From positions 1 through 64,000 of the forward strand of contig CAKTDF010000006.1 in the NCBI GenBank assembly GCA_934541115.1: a stretch of 64,000 nt of DNA, written 5' to 3'. Positions within the stretch are counted from its first letter, which is position 1. The number at the start of each line of letters is the position of its first letter. The stretch is from an uncultured Eubacteriales bacterium. Lineage in GTDB: Bacteria; Bacillota; Clostridia; Oscillospirales; Acutalibacteraceae. This document shows positions 57,253 through 64,000 of the stretch, piece after piece. Position numbers and translations under genes: made by a program. Under the pieces are notes generated by a model that searched no databases, was not told the origin of the DNA, and saw nothing but the letters and a program-made list of their open reading frames with translations.

Positions 57253-57793
57253 ATTATACAATGAGTATTGCAAAACATATAAGCTGACAACAAACAACAG
57301 CAATGGTTTTTTTGATGTTGTCGGCGATCTTTATTTCAGCAAAGAGGTTCAGTCTCTTGCAAAATATGAGCAGCATCTTGACATTGACAGACTTCAGCAT
57401 ATTACAGGAGTTGCATATCTGTCATATATGATCTGCCGTAAACTCGGCTGGAATTATACCTGCGCCGCGAGGGGCGCAACAATGCACGATCTTTTTTATT
57501 ATGACTGGCGTGACGGAAAAACAGAAAAGGGCAAATGGCACAAATTTCACGGTTACAAGCACCCGAAATATGCTGCTCTGAATGCCAAAGAGCTTGCACC
57601 GGATTCAAACGACATAGTTATAAACTGCGTTAGACGCCACATGTGGCCGCTGACAGTCGTTCCGCCAAAATACCGCGAAGGCTATGTAGTCAGCTTTGCC
57701 GACAAGTATTGTGCTGCCCGCGAGCTGTTTTACTCGCTTTCAAAAAAATACAAACAACGATTTCTAAGTGATGTTGAAAGGATATCGCCATGA
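57245..57793 (+). CDS. HD-domain phosphohydrolase
   Basis: A 182-residue HD protein. The His of RLQHITGVA, the HD pair in ATMHDLFYYD, and later His (HPKYAALNAKEL) and Asp (FADKYCAAREL) fit the metal-binding pattern of HDIG-type hydrolases. ATG 57245 overlaps the HAD stop; its own stop overlaps the next gene. A nucleotide or phosphate-ester substrate is likely but not assignable. Confidence 0.8.
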   Translation: MGKLYNEYCKTYKLTTNNSNGFFDVVGDLYFSKEVQSLAKYEQHLDIDRLQHITGVAYLSYMICRKLGWNYTCAARGATMHDLFYYDWRDGKTEKGKWHKFHGYKHPKYAALNAKELAPDSNDIVINCVRRHMWPLTVVPPKYREGYVVSFADKYCAARELFYSLSKKYKQRFLSDVERISP

Positions 57794-58656
57794 ATAGAAT
57801 TCCTATTTATATTCTGCTGTTCTTTTTTTACAGCGCTGCCGGTTGGTTTGTTGAAAGCCTTTACCGTTCAATAGGAGAAAAACGAATAATCAACAGCGGA
57901 TTTCTCACAGGTCCCATGTGCCCTATCTACGGAACAGGCGCGCTGGTTATGACGGTCTTTCTTTATAACCCATTCAAGGACAATCTGCTTGCCGTTTTTC
58001 TTTTAGGCATGCTTTTGTGCGACTTGGTTGAATACATAACGAGTGTACTTATGGAGGTTCTGTTCCACGCCAGATGGTGGGATTATACCTACGAATTTTT
58101 GAATATAAGAGGAAGAATCTGCCTTAAACATACGCTTTACTGGGGAATTGCCTCAATTGCTTTTGTCAAGCTTATTCATCCAAAAATCGACGGCATCGTT
58201 CAAAACTTCGATTTAAAAACAGTCAGAATAATTTTAATTGCTATTTTTGCAGTATTTTTTGTTGATGTTGCAAATTCCGTCAGAAAAGCTCTTGACATCA
58301 GAAAGCTTCAAGATAAACTGAGTAAAATTCTTGAAACTGTCAGCGCCGCTTTCAGCAACGTTAAAACAACGCTTGAAGACAAAAAAACTTCGCTCCAGCT
58401 TTCAATCGAAAACAAGAGCGACAGATTTTATGACACAAGAATTGAAGCGTTTGAACAACTTCAAAGCGTTATTCAGGAATTTGAACTGAGATTTGCAAAG
58501 AACAAATCTGACAAATCAAATAAAGGAAAATATTCCAACCGATTTTTCCGCAATAATTTTTCAATTGAGATCAATATGAAAAAACAGCTTGAACGCATTC
58601 AAAAACTCAGAGACGATATAAAATCAAATCTTTTTGAAGACGGTGAAAAACAATAA
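57790..58656 (+). CDS. CmpB-like putative ABC permease family protein
   Basis: A 288-residue membrane protein with about five helices in the first 165 residues. FFFYSAAGWFVESLYRSI, GFLTGPMCPIYGTGAL and WWDYTYEFLNIRGRICLKHT are typical of the ABC_trans_CmpB family. A coiled coil (about 180-288) follows. No ATPase partner is nearby, so transport is uncertain. ATGA overlap with the HD gene. Confidence 0.85.
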   Translation: MNRIPIYILLFFFYSAAGWFVESLYRSIGEKRIINSGFLTGPMCPIYGTGALVMTVFLYNPFKDNLLAVFLLGMLLCDLVEYITSVLMEVLFHARWWDYTYEFLNIRGRICLKHTLYWGIASIAFVKLIHPKIDGIVQNFDLKTVRIILIAIFAVFFVDVANSVRKALDIRKLQDKLSKILETVSAAFSNVKTTLEDKKTSLQLSIENKSDRFYDTRIEAFEQLQSVIQEFELRFAKNKSDKSNKGKYSNRFFRNNFSIEINMKKQLERIQKLRDDIKSNLFEDGEKQ

Positions 58657-58671
58657 GGGAGGCGAGTTTTT

Positions 58672-59295
58672 TTGAAAAAGACCGACGTCCGCGTCAAAAG
58701 GACATATGAACAACTGATTGAGGCCTTGATCCGGCTTCTTTCAAAAAAGAGCTTTGATGACCTGACCGTGCTTGAAATCTGCACGGAAGCAAATGTACAC
58801 AGAGCAACGTTTTATAAGCATTTTATTGACAAGCATGACTTTCTTAACTGCTGCCTTAAGGTCAAGCTCGGAGAGCTCGATTTTGACAGTCACTCAAAGG
58901 AATTTTCCATCGACGCAATGAGAGAGAATTGCATGAAGATGGTTAAGATGGTCATCACGTTTATAGAATCCAACAAAGAGTTTGTTGAACACGTCAGCTC
59001 AGAGTATTATTCTGCCTCATTTACAAATGCTCTCTCAGACGCAATTGCCGCTTTCATAATTGAACAAATAGAGGCAAAAAGCGGACTGAGCGAAAAACTC
59101 GGATATAATCTTCCGCTAATGGCTAATTATTACGCCGGGGCCACAGTCAGCCTTGCAAGATGGTGGGCAACCAACAGCAATGCCTGCTCACGCCGTGAAT
59201 TTCTTGATTTCGCCAAAATGAAAATTGACGATCTTTGCAATTATTTCAGCAAGTTTTTGGACACCGCATCCACGGAAGAAGTTGTGTTGTCATAA
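58672..59295 (+). CDS. TetR-like regulator
   Basis: A 207-residue regulator. Residues 8-55 form the HTH (RTYEQLIEALIRLLSKKSFD; NVHRATFYKHF); the C-terminal ARWWATNSNACSRREFLDFA segment fits the TetR_C_8 group, often found near envelope or fatty-acid genes. TTG start after GGGAGGCGAG. The 3' end overlaps the convergent ttcA-like gene by 55 bases. Likely the last gene of the HAD-HD-CmpB unit and a possible regulator of it. Confidence 0.88.
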   Translation: MKKTDVRVKRTYEQLIEALIRLLSKKSFDDLTVLEICTEANVHRATFYKHFIDKHDFLNCCLKVKLGELDFDSHSKEFSIDAMRENCMKMVKMVITFIESNKEFVEHVSSEYYSASFTNALSDAIAAFIIEQIEAKSGLSEKLGYNLPLMANYYAGATVSLARWWATNSNACSRREFLDFAKMKIDDLCNYFSKFLDTASTEEVVLS

Positions 59296-60110
59296 TCATC
59301 AAGAAAATTGTATTTCTTGCCTTTCTTTCGGTACCCTATCACAGTTTCAAGATTGACATTGTGAACGCTGCGGAAAATATTCATTTCAATGTTGGAGTTG
59401 GTCTTTCTAAAATGGGAGATCAACTCTTTCATTTCTTTCCGTTTTGAAAGCGTTTCATTATCCTCCTTGCTGCAAGCCTCGGTGAAGCGACAGGCACACT
59501 GAAGGAATTCAAGGCTGTTATATCTTACCCATGCTTTTATGTCCGCCTCACGAACCATGTACAGCGGTCGAATAAGCTCCATACCCGGATAATTAGTACT
59601 GTGCAGCTTTGGCATCATCGTTTTGATTTCAGCAGAATAAAGCATACTCATAAGCGTTGTTTCAATAACATCATCAAAATGATGCCCGAGTGCGATTTTG
59701 TTACAGCCGAGATCCTGCGCATTCTTATAAAGATAGCCGCGTCTCATTCTTGCACAAAGGTAACACGGCGAATCATTAACGTCTACAACATAGTCAAAAA
59801 TTTTCGCGTCAAAAATATGAATGGGTATCTGTAACAGCTCGGCATTATCAACAATTTTCTGTCTGTTAGCCTCCGTGTATCCCGGGTCAAGAACCATATA
59901 TTCGGCTTCAAACGGAAAATCGCTGTGTTTTTGCAGATGCTGAATGCACTTGGCAAGGAGCATTGAATCCTTTCCTCCGGAAATACACACAGCTATTTTA
60001 TCACCCGGCTTAATTATTTCATATTCATTTATTCCGGCAATAAACCGTTTCCAAATCTCTTTACGGTATTTTTTGATTATACTGCGTTCAACTTCAATAT
60101 ATTTCTCCAA
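59241..60110 (-). CDS. TtcA-like tRNA 2-thiolation enzyme
   Basis: A 289-residue PP-loop ATPase. SGGKDSM (about residues 44-50) is the ATP pyrophosphatase loop; CYLCARMRRG and CACRF supply the CxxC and further Cys that hold a [4Fe-4S] cluster in TtcA, which thiolates C32 of tRNA. HHFDDVIETTLMSMLY is family-like. The TTG start has GGGTGGTGAG upstream. 55 bases of its end overlap the TetR-like gene. Confidence 0.85.
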   Translation of the reverse strand: MEKYIEVERSIIKKYRKEIWKRFIAGINEYEIIKPGDKIAVCISGGKDSMLLAKCIQHLQKHSDFPFEAEYMVLDPGYTEANRQKIVDNAELLQIPIHIFDAKIFDYVVDVNDSPCYLCARMRRGYLYKNAQDLGCNKIALGHHFDDVIETTLMSMLYSAEIKTMMPKLHSTNYPGMELIRPLYMVREADIKAWVRYNSLEFLQCACRFTEACSKEDNETLSKRKEMKELISHFRKTNSNIEMNIFRSVHNVNLETVIGYRKKGKKYNFLDDYDNTTSSVDAVSKNLLK

Positions 60111-60203
60111 AAAAACTCACCACCCAGAAATAAATCTGTGATTTTTACAATCATTAATATATGACAATTAACTTTGCCTTGTTTAGGTTAAATCATTAAA
60201 CAG

Positions 60204-60242
60204 AAAATCCCGAGTCCTCGAAAACCAAGGACTCGGGATTTT
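60204..60242. terminator. Terminator of tRNA-Pro
   Basis: AAAATCCCGAGTCCT pairs with AGGACTCGGGATTTT (15 bp); T-rich on both strands. Confidence 0.9.
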
Positions 60243-60243
60243 T

Positions 60244-60320
60244 TGGTCCGAGTGACAGGACTTGAACCTGCGGCCTCTTGACCCCCAGTCAAGCGCGCTA
60301 CCAAGCTGCGCTACACCCGG
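60244..60320 (-). tRNA. tRNA-Pro(GGG)
   Basis: 77 nt with CCA encoded. Acceptor CCGGGTG/CACTCGG (one G-U), anticodon stem CTTGA/TCAAG with loop CTGGGGG (anticodon GGG), T arm GCAGG-TTCAAGT-CCTGT. Confidence 0.97.
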
Positions 60321-60342
60321 ATGCGTTTCAAACCACTTGGAT

Positions 60343-60371
60343 ATTATAATGACACGTAAAGAAAAAGTCAA
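60343..60371 (-). promoter_or_regulatory. Promoter of tRNA-Pro
   Basis: On the minus strand TTGACT, a 17-bp spacer and TATAAT. Confidence 0.8.
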
Positions 60372-60411
60372 GTGTTTTCAAAACTTTTTTAAAAAACTTT
60401 GACAAAGCCGG

Positions 60412-60451
60412 GTTGCCTTTGCTGCTTGCAGATATCTTTAGCAAAGGCAAC
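60412..60451. terminator. Hairpin after the OppA-like gene
   Basis: GTTGCCTTTGCT pairs with AGCAAAGGCAAC (12 bp). No clear T-run, so terminator function is likely but not certain. Confidence 0.55.
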
Positions 60452-60499
60452 GCCGCCATACATTAAAACCAATCACAATTATACGCCGCTGCCAAATCG

Positions 60500-62134
60500 T
60501 CACTTTTTCACCACGGTTTTGAAATAGACATACTCGCCGCCCGTTGAAAACACAACGCCGTCAACACCCTTTGAAGTTGCAAAGCTACTATGGCTCTTAT
60601 AGATAGGAACCATAACGGCGGCATCAAGGAGAAATTGCTCACACTCCCTGAGTAAATTCAACAGTTCTCTTTCGCCGTTTGCCGTTCCCAGTTTTTCAAC
60701 AAGCGCATCATATTTCTTTGAACTGAATTTTGTAAGGTTCTTCTTTCCCGACGATGAGAACATTGAAAGTACATTAAGGGCGGTGTCCCCCGAAAAAGAG
60801 ACATCTGAAAAAGCGAGTTGGTAATCCCCAGCCTCTATCCGGCTTTCTAAAGTGATCTCGTCAATAACTTCAACCGTAATGCTGCACTTTACACCGAAAA
60901 CCTGCTGCCACTTTTGCATAACCTTTCTGACATTCAGTTCATTATCAGAGTCGCACAGAACCTTTAATTCAACCGTATCCATGCCGGAAGACTTTTGAAA
61001 TGTTTCAAAATACTTTTTTGCGTAATTATCATTTTCTTCAATCTGACTTGGCAGCGCAACCCTCTTTCTGAATGCAGCACCACCGGCAATACAGGTATCC
61101 GGAACGATTCCGTCAGCAGACTTGTTGCCTGTACCTGTAATAAACTGATTCCTGTCAAGCGACGAGGCAAGAGCGAGGCGAAGATTCTTGTCTTTAAGCA
61201 GCTCGTCTGAACAATTGAATACAAAAGAGTAGCAAGAATTGTCAAAGCTATAAATATTTATACCTTTCTTTTGTGAAAGCTGTTTGACCTGAGTCCGGGT
61301 TACGGGAGAAACCTCATATGTTCCGTTTTCAACCTTGTCTCCTCTTGTCGCCTTTTCATTATTGAACGAAAAATAAATGGAAGACGGCATAACCGTTGAA
61401 GCCGAATGGTATTCATCGTTCTTTCTGGCAGTGATTGCTGTTCCGTCTGCCCAGTTGGAAATATAGAACGGACCGTTTGAAATAATATACGAGGTCGAAA
61501 GACAATACTTGCCTTTAGTCATCTCAAAAAAGGTCTTATTACAAGGCACGCATGCCGGATATGTCAGCACTGACGCGAAGTCTGAATCCGGTGTTTCAAG
61601 TTCAATCACAAGCGTGTAATCATCTTTTGCATATACGCCGAGACTTTCTGCAGAAAGCTGCTTTTGATTCACTTTTTTTGCGTTTTTTATATTCATTATC
61701 AATGCGGTGCATTGCGACCCGGTATCGCTGTCGGCAAGCCGTCTAAAGGTGAAAACGTAATCATCCGCTTTGACCGACGTATCAAACTTTTCAAATTCAC
61801 CTTCTTTAAAAAGAGATTTAGCCGCACGCGGCACAAGCCACTTTGCATCCTTGCGCAATTTGAAGGTATAAACAAGTCTGTTGACAGAAACTTCATAGCT
61901 TTCGCAGCCTGCAGGAACTATTTTTCCTTTTGAATCATATGTCAGAAGTCCCTCAAAGCAATTTTGAATTATATTTGCCGCACCGTTGTCCGAAACGATC
62001 TGCGGGTCAAGATATTGTGGTTCGTTGTCTATCGGAAAAACAATCTGCTCGCCGGAGCCATCAGAAGAGCAGCCGTAAAAAATCGAAGCAATAAGCAAGG
62101 CGGCAAGCAAAACCGAAATGAAACGTTTGATCAT
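60500..62134 (-). CDS. Peptide-binding lipoprotein (OppA/SBP_bac_5)
   Basis: A 544-residue extracellular solute-binding protein. Signal peptide with lipobox ending FYGC (Cys22), then a Ser/Gly linker and the family 5 domain: NEPQYLDPQIVSDNGAANI, EGLLTYDSKGKIVPAGCESY, KLRKDAKWL. It would bind oligopeptides for an ABC importer, but no permease or ATPase gene is next to it, so it is an orphan subunit here. Confidence 0.92.
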   Translation of the reverse strand: MIKRFISVLLAALLIASIFYGCSSDGSGEQIVFPIDNEPQYLDPQIVSDNGAANIIQNCFEGLLTYDSKGKIVPAGCESYEVSVNRLVYTFKLRKDAKWLVPRAAKSLFKEGEFEKFDTSVKADDYVFTFRRLADSDTGSQCTALIMNIKNAKKVNQKQLSAESLGVYAKDDYTLVIELETPDSDFASVLTYPACVPCNKTFFEMTKGKYCLSTSYIISNGPFYISNWADGTAITARKNDEYHSASTVMPSSIYFSFNNEKATRGDKVENGTYEVSPVTRTQVKQLSQKKGINIYSFDNSCYSFVFNCSDELLKDKNLRLALASSLDRNQFITGTGNKSADGIVPDTCIAGGAAFRKRVALPSQIEENDNYAKKYFETFQKSSGMDTVELKVLCDSDNELNVRKVMQKWQQVFGVKCSITVEVIDEITLESRIEAGDYQLAFSDVSFSGDTALNVLSMFSSSGKKNLTKFSSKKYDALVEKLGTANGERELLNLLRECEQFLLDAAVMVPIYKSHSSFATSKGVDGVVFSTGGEYVYFKTVVKK

Positions 62135-62191
62135 TTTATTCAGTCCTCGTTATATTTTCTAAAATTTAAACATTACATTCAAACAGAATGA

Positions 62192-62290
62192 TATAATCAT
62201 CGTGCAAATGCACTCACAACAAGGCGAGCACTTTCAGAATTTCCGTGTGAGCGCACTCAACGGAGAACGCATGTGAGTTGACGCTCTTTT
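62192..62290 (+). promoter_or_regulatory. rmuC leader with -10 and attenuator-like hairpin
   Basis: TATAAT at 62192-62197 without a clear -35. In the leader GAGCG-C-ACTCA pairs with TGAGT-TGA-CGCTC, followed by TTTTAT (62249-62290), a terminator-like structure 90 bases before rmuC. Confidence 0.4.
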
Positions 62291-62380
62291 ATACCGCCCG
62301 TAATCGTTCATAATCCCATCTTTACAGGCAAGACAGAGCGCACCCAGGTCAATAAATATCAAGATGCAAAGGAGATCTCA

Positions 62381-63646
62381 ATGGAACAGCCTTTACTTTA
62401 TGCATTAATTGCGATTGCTATTATTATAAACGTTGTCACTTTAATTTTAGTGATTACAAGGAACAATAAAAAAGATTATGAGGCGCTATCCGCAGAGAAC
62501 ACAAAAAACAGTGAGAAAATCGACCGCGCCCTCAAAGAAAACTCACAAAATATAAGCAAAGAGTTCAGCCAAAGCAGAATGGAAATTGCTCAAACTCAGG
62601 CTGCTCAACGCCATGAATTAAGAGGTGCAGTTTCTGCAATGACGGAAAAGCTTGAAAAAATGATTCATGACAACTATGAGTTTAATGCAAAGGTCACTGC
62701 GGCTATTTCGCAAAGCCTCACTCAAATCAGAACAGAAAACAGTGAAAAGCTTGAAACCATACGTCTCACTGTTGACGAAAAACTGAATGAAACTTTGACA
62801 AAACGACTTGATTCCTCTTTCCGAACTGTCAGCGAACAGCTTGAAAACGTATATAAATCACTTGGTGAAATGAAAGTTCTTTCTACAGGTGTAACCGAAA
62901 ATGTGACCTCGCTCAACAGAATCCTCACTAATGTAAAAGCTCGCGGAACATGGGCGGAGGTTCAGCTTGAGGGGCTTTTGGAACAAACGATTCCCTCTAT
63001 GTTTGTTAAAAACTATTCACCGAACAATTCACGTGAGATTGTAGAGTTTGCCGTAAAGATTCCGGCAAGCGACGACAAAGGCAGCTTTATCTATCTTCCG
63101 ATTGATTCAAAATTCCCGGTAGAAGACTACATACGCCTTTGTTCAGCCGCCGACAGCGGTGATACGGCAGGTGTTGAAAGTGCAAGAAAATCGCTTGAAG
63201 CAAGGGTTATTAACCAAGCTAAAGACGTTAAAAAGTATATAAATGAGCCGTCAACGACCCCGTTTGCAATAATGTATCTTGCGACCGAAGGTCTCTACAG
63301 TGAAATTATAAGTTCCCGAAACGCTATTGCAGAAAGGTGCCAAAATGAATTTCATGTAATGATTGCCGGTCCGTCAACAATTACCGCTCTGCTCAACTCA
63401 CTTTCCGTCGGATTCCGCGCAATGGCAATAAACGAAAAAGCAAAGGAAATCCGCACTCTCCTCGGCGCGGCAAAGACGCAGTATGAAAAATTCGGCGTTG
63501 TTCTTGAAAAGGCAAGGAAGAAAATTGACGAGGCAGGAAAAACGCTTGATGACGCCCAAAACAGAAACATACAGATTCAAAAGAAACTGCGTTCTGTTGA
63601 GGAACTTGATCAGTCAGAAGCCGAAAAACTGCTTGAAATTGAATGA
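62381..63646 (+). CDS. rmuC: DNA recombination protein RmuC
   Basis: A 421-residue protein. One N-terminal membrane segment (LYALIAIAIIINVVTLILVI), a long coiled coil (about 30-175), then the RmuC nuclease-like domain (GTWAEVQLEGLLEQTIPS, YLPIDSKFPVEDYIRL, GPSTITALLNSLSVGFR). It limits DNA inversions at short repeats. AAAGGAG precedes ATG. Single-gene unit with terminator. Confidence 0.94.
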   Translation: MEQPLLYALIAIAIIINVVTLILVITRNNKKDYEALSAENTKNSEKIDRALKENSQNISKEFSQSRMEIAQTQAAQRHELRGAVSAMTEKLEKMIHDNYEFNAKVTAAISQSLTQIRTENSEKLETIRLTVDEKLNETLTKRLDSSFRTVSEQLENVYKSLGEMKVLSTGVTENVTSLNRILTNVKARGTWAEVQLEGLLEQTIPSMFVKNYSPNNSREIVEFAVKIPASDDKGSFIYLPIDSKFPVEDYIRLCSAADSGDTAGVESARKSLEARVINQAKDVKKYINEPSTTPFAIMYLATEGLYSEIISSRNAIAERCQNEFHVMIAGPSTITALLNSLSVGFRAMAINEKAKEIRTLLGAAKTQYEKFGVVLEKARKKIDEAGKTLDDAQNRNIQIQKKLRSVEELDQSEAEKLLEIE

Positions 63647-63649
63647 CAT

Positions 63650-63696
63650 AAAAAGAGCATGAAAACCTCCTATCAGAAGATTTACATGCTCTTTTT
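63650..63696. terminator. Terminator between rmuC and spo0A
   Basis: AAAAAGAGCATG pairs with CATGCTCTTTTT; works for both convergent genes. Confidence 0.9.
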
Positions 63697-63742
63697 GCTT
63701 GTTGAATTCTTGGATCACACTGTTCAATATGAACGATTATTT

Positions 63743-64000
63743 TCAAACAGCTTTCATTTTAAGGCGGAGCTTATCGCTGATCATTGCGATAAACTCAGAA
63801 TTTGTCGGTTTTCCCCTTGAATTCTGAATAGTATAGCCAAAATATGAGCTAAGAACATCAACATCGCCTCTGTCCCAGGCAACCTCAATAGCATGGCGAA
63901 TTGCCCTCTCAACGCGGGAAGATGTTGTTTTGTTCTGCTTAGCAACCGTCGGATATAGAATTTTTGTAACCGCATGCATAAGATCCGGATCCTTGACAGT
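63743..64000 (-). CDS. spo0A: Spo0A, C-terminal part (gene runs off the window)
   Basis: The last 85 residues of the master regulator of sporulation; the gene continues beyond the right edge. The DNA-binding domain is nearly diagnostic: TTSSRVERAIRHAIEVAWDRG (recognition helix), then SSYFGYTI and KPTNSEFIAMISDKLRL. It shows that the organism can form endospores. The frame is open to the very end of the window. Confidence 0.96.
   Translation of the reverse strand, partial: TVKDPDLMHAVTKILYPTVAKQNKTTSSRVERAIRHAIEVAWDRGDVDVLSSYFGYTIQNSRGKPTNSEFIAMISDKLRLKMKAV

Overview
The window is chromosomal DNA from a low-to-medium GC, endospore-forming member of the Clostridia, most like the Ruminococcaceae/Oscillospiraceae (gut type). 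The evidence is the sporulation genes (yqfC, yqfD, ylbJ and the C-terminal end of spo0A at the right edge), AGGAGG-type ribosome binding sites, sigma-A promoters of the TTGACA-17-TATAAT type, Firmicutes gene orders (uvrBA, yqfC-yqfD-phoH-ybeY-dgkA) and very many intrinsic terminators. No prophage, CRISPR array, rRNA operon or intact insertion sequence is visible.

Layout. 0-8 kb: a conserved small protein, a MITE-like repeat, a MocR-type regulator divergent from an ECF vitamin transporter subunit, a methyltransferase, YwlG, MetA (acetyl-CoA type), HPF, a THUMP methyltransferase and a metallophosphoesterase. 8-11 kb: a 39-residue ORF with its own strong promoter, a secreted alpha/beta-hydrolase with a Cys nucleophile elbow, tRNA-Ala(GGC), a broken 5' copy of tRNA-Leu and an intact tRNA-Leu(CAG). 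11-14 kb: an HMA metallochaperone and a Zn/Cd-type P1B ATPase behind ArsR/SmtB-like operators. 14-24 kb: uvrBA, a 986-residue TIR/NTPase-like/HD protein and fhs. 24-28 kb: DUF421-DUF4363-NfeD-SPFH membrane genes, a second MITE copy, rpe and a MecA-like adaptor. 28-33 kb: a DUF4015 protein, tRNA-Leu(TAA), a TetR gene with a truncated ABC ATPase, and DUF1538-PII. 33-42 kb: tcdA, dgkA, ybeY, phoH, yqfD, yqfC, ylbJ, a Cys-rich small protein and ligA. 42-50 kb: an SGNH hydrolase-trmO-AEC transporter-GH27 unit, murC, a hairpin-rich intergenic region, and a flavin reductase-iron alcohol dehydrogenase pair behind a MerR-type promoter. 50-55 kb: a PepSY/two-component module. 55-64 kb: NUDIX fusion, HAD and HD hydrolases, a CmpB-like membrane protein, TetR, TtcA-like, tRNA-Pro(GGG), a peptide-binding lipoprotein, rmuC and partial spo0A.

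How the genes fit together. Most are housekeeping: DNA repair and replication (uvrAB, ligA, rmuC), cell wall (murC, dgkA), RNA modification (tcdA, trmO, ttcA-like, THUMP methyltransferase, ybeY), one-carbon and sugar metabolism (fhs, rpe, metA) and sporulation. The accessory content is spread out as single inserts. The most defence-like one is the TIR/NTPase-like/HD protein between fhs and uvrB. The best internally supported regulatory circuit is the PepSY two-component module: both PepSY genes carry the same 11-bp-period direct repeat at the same distance from a -10 element.
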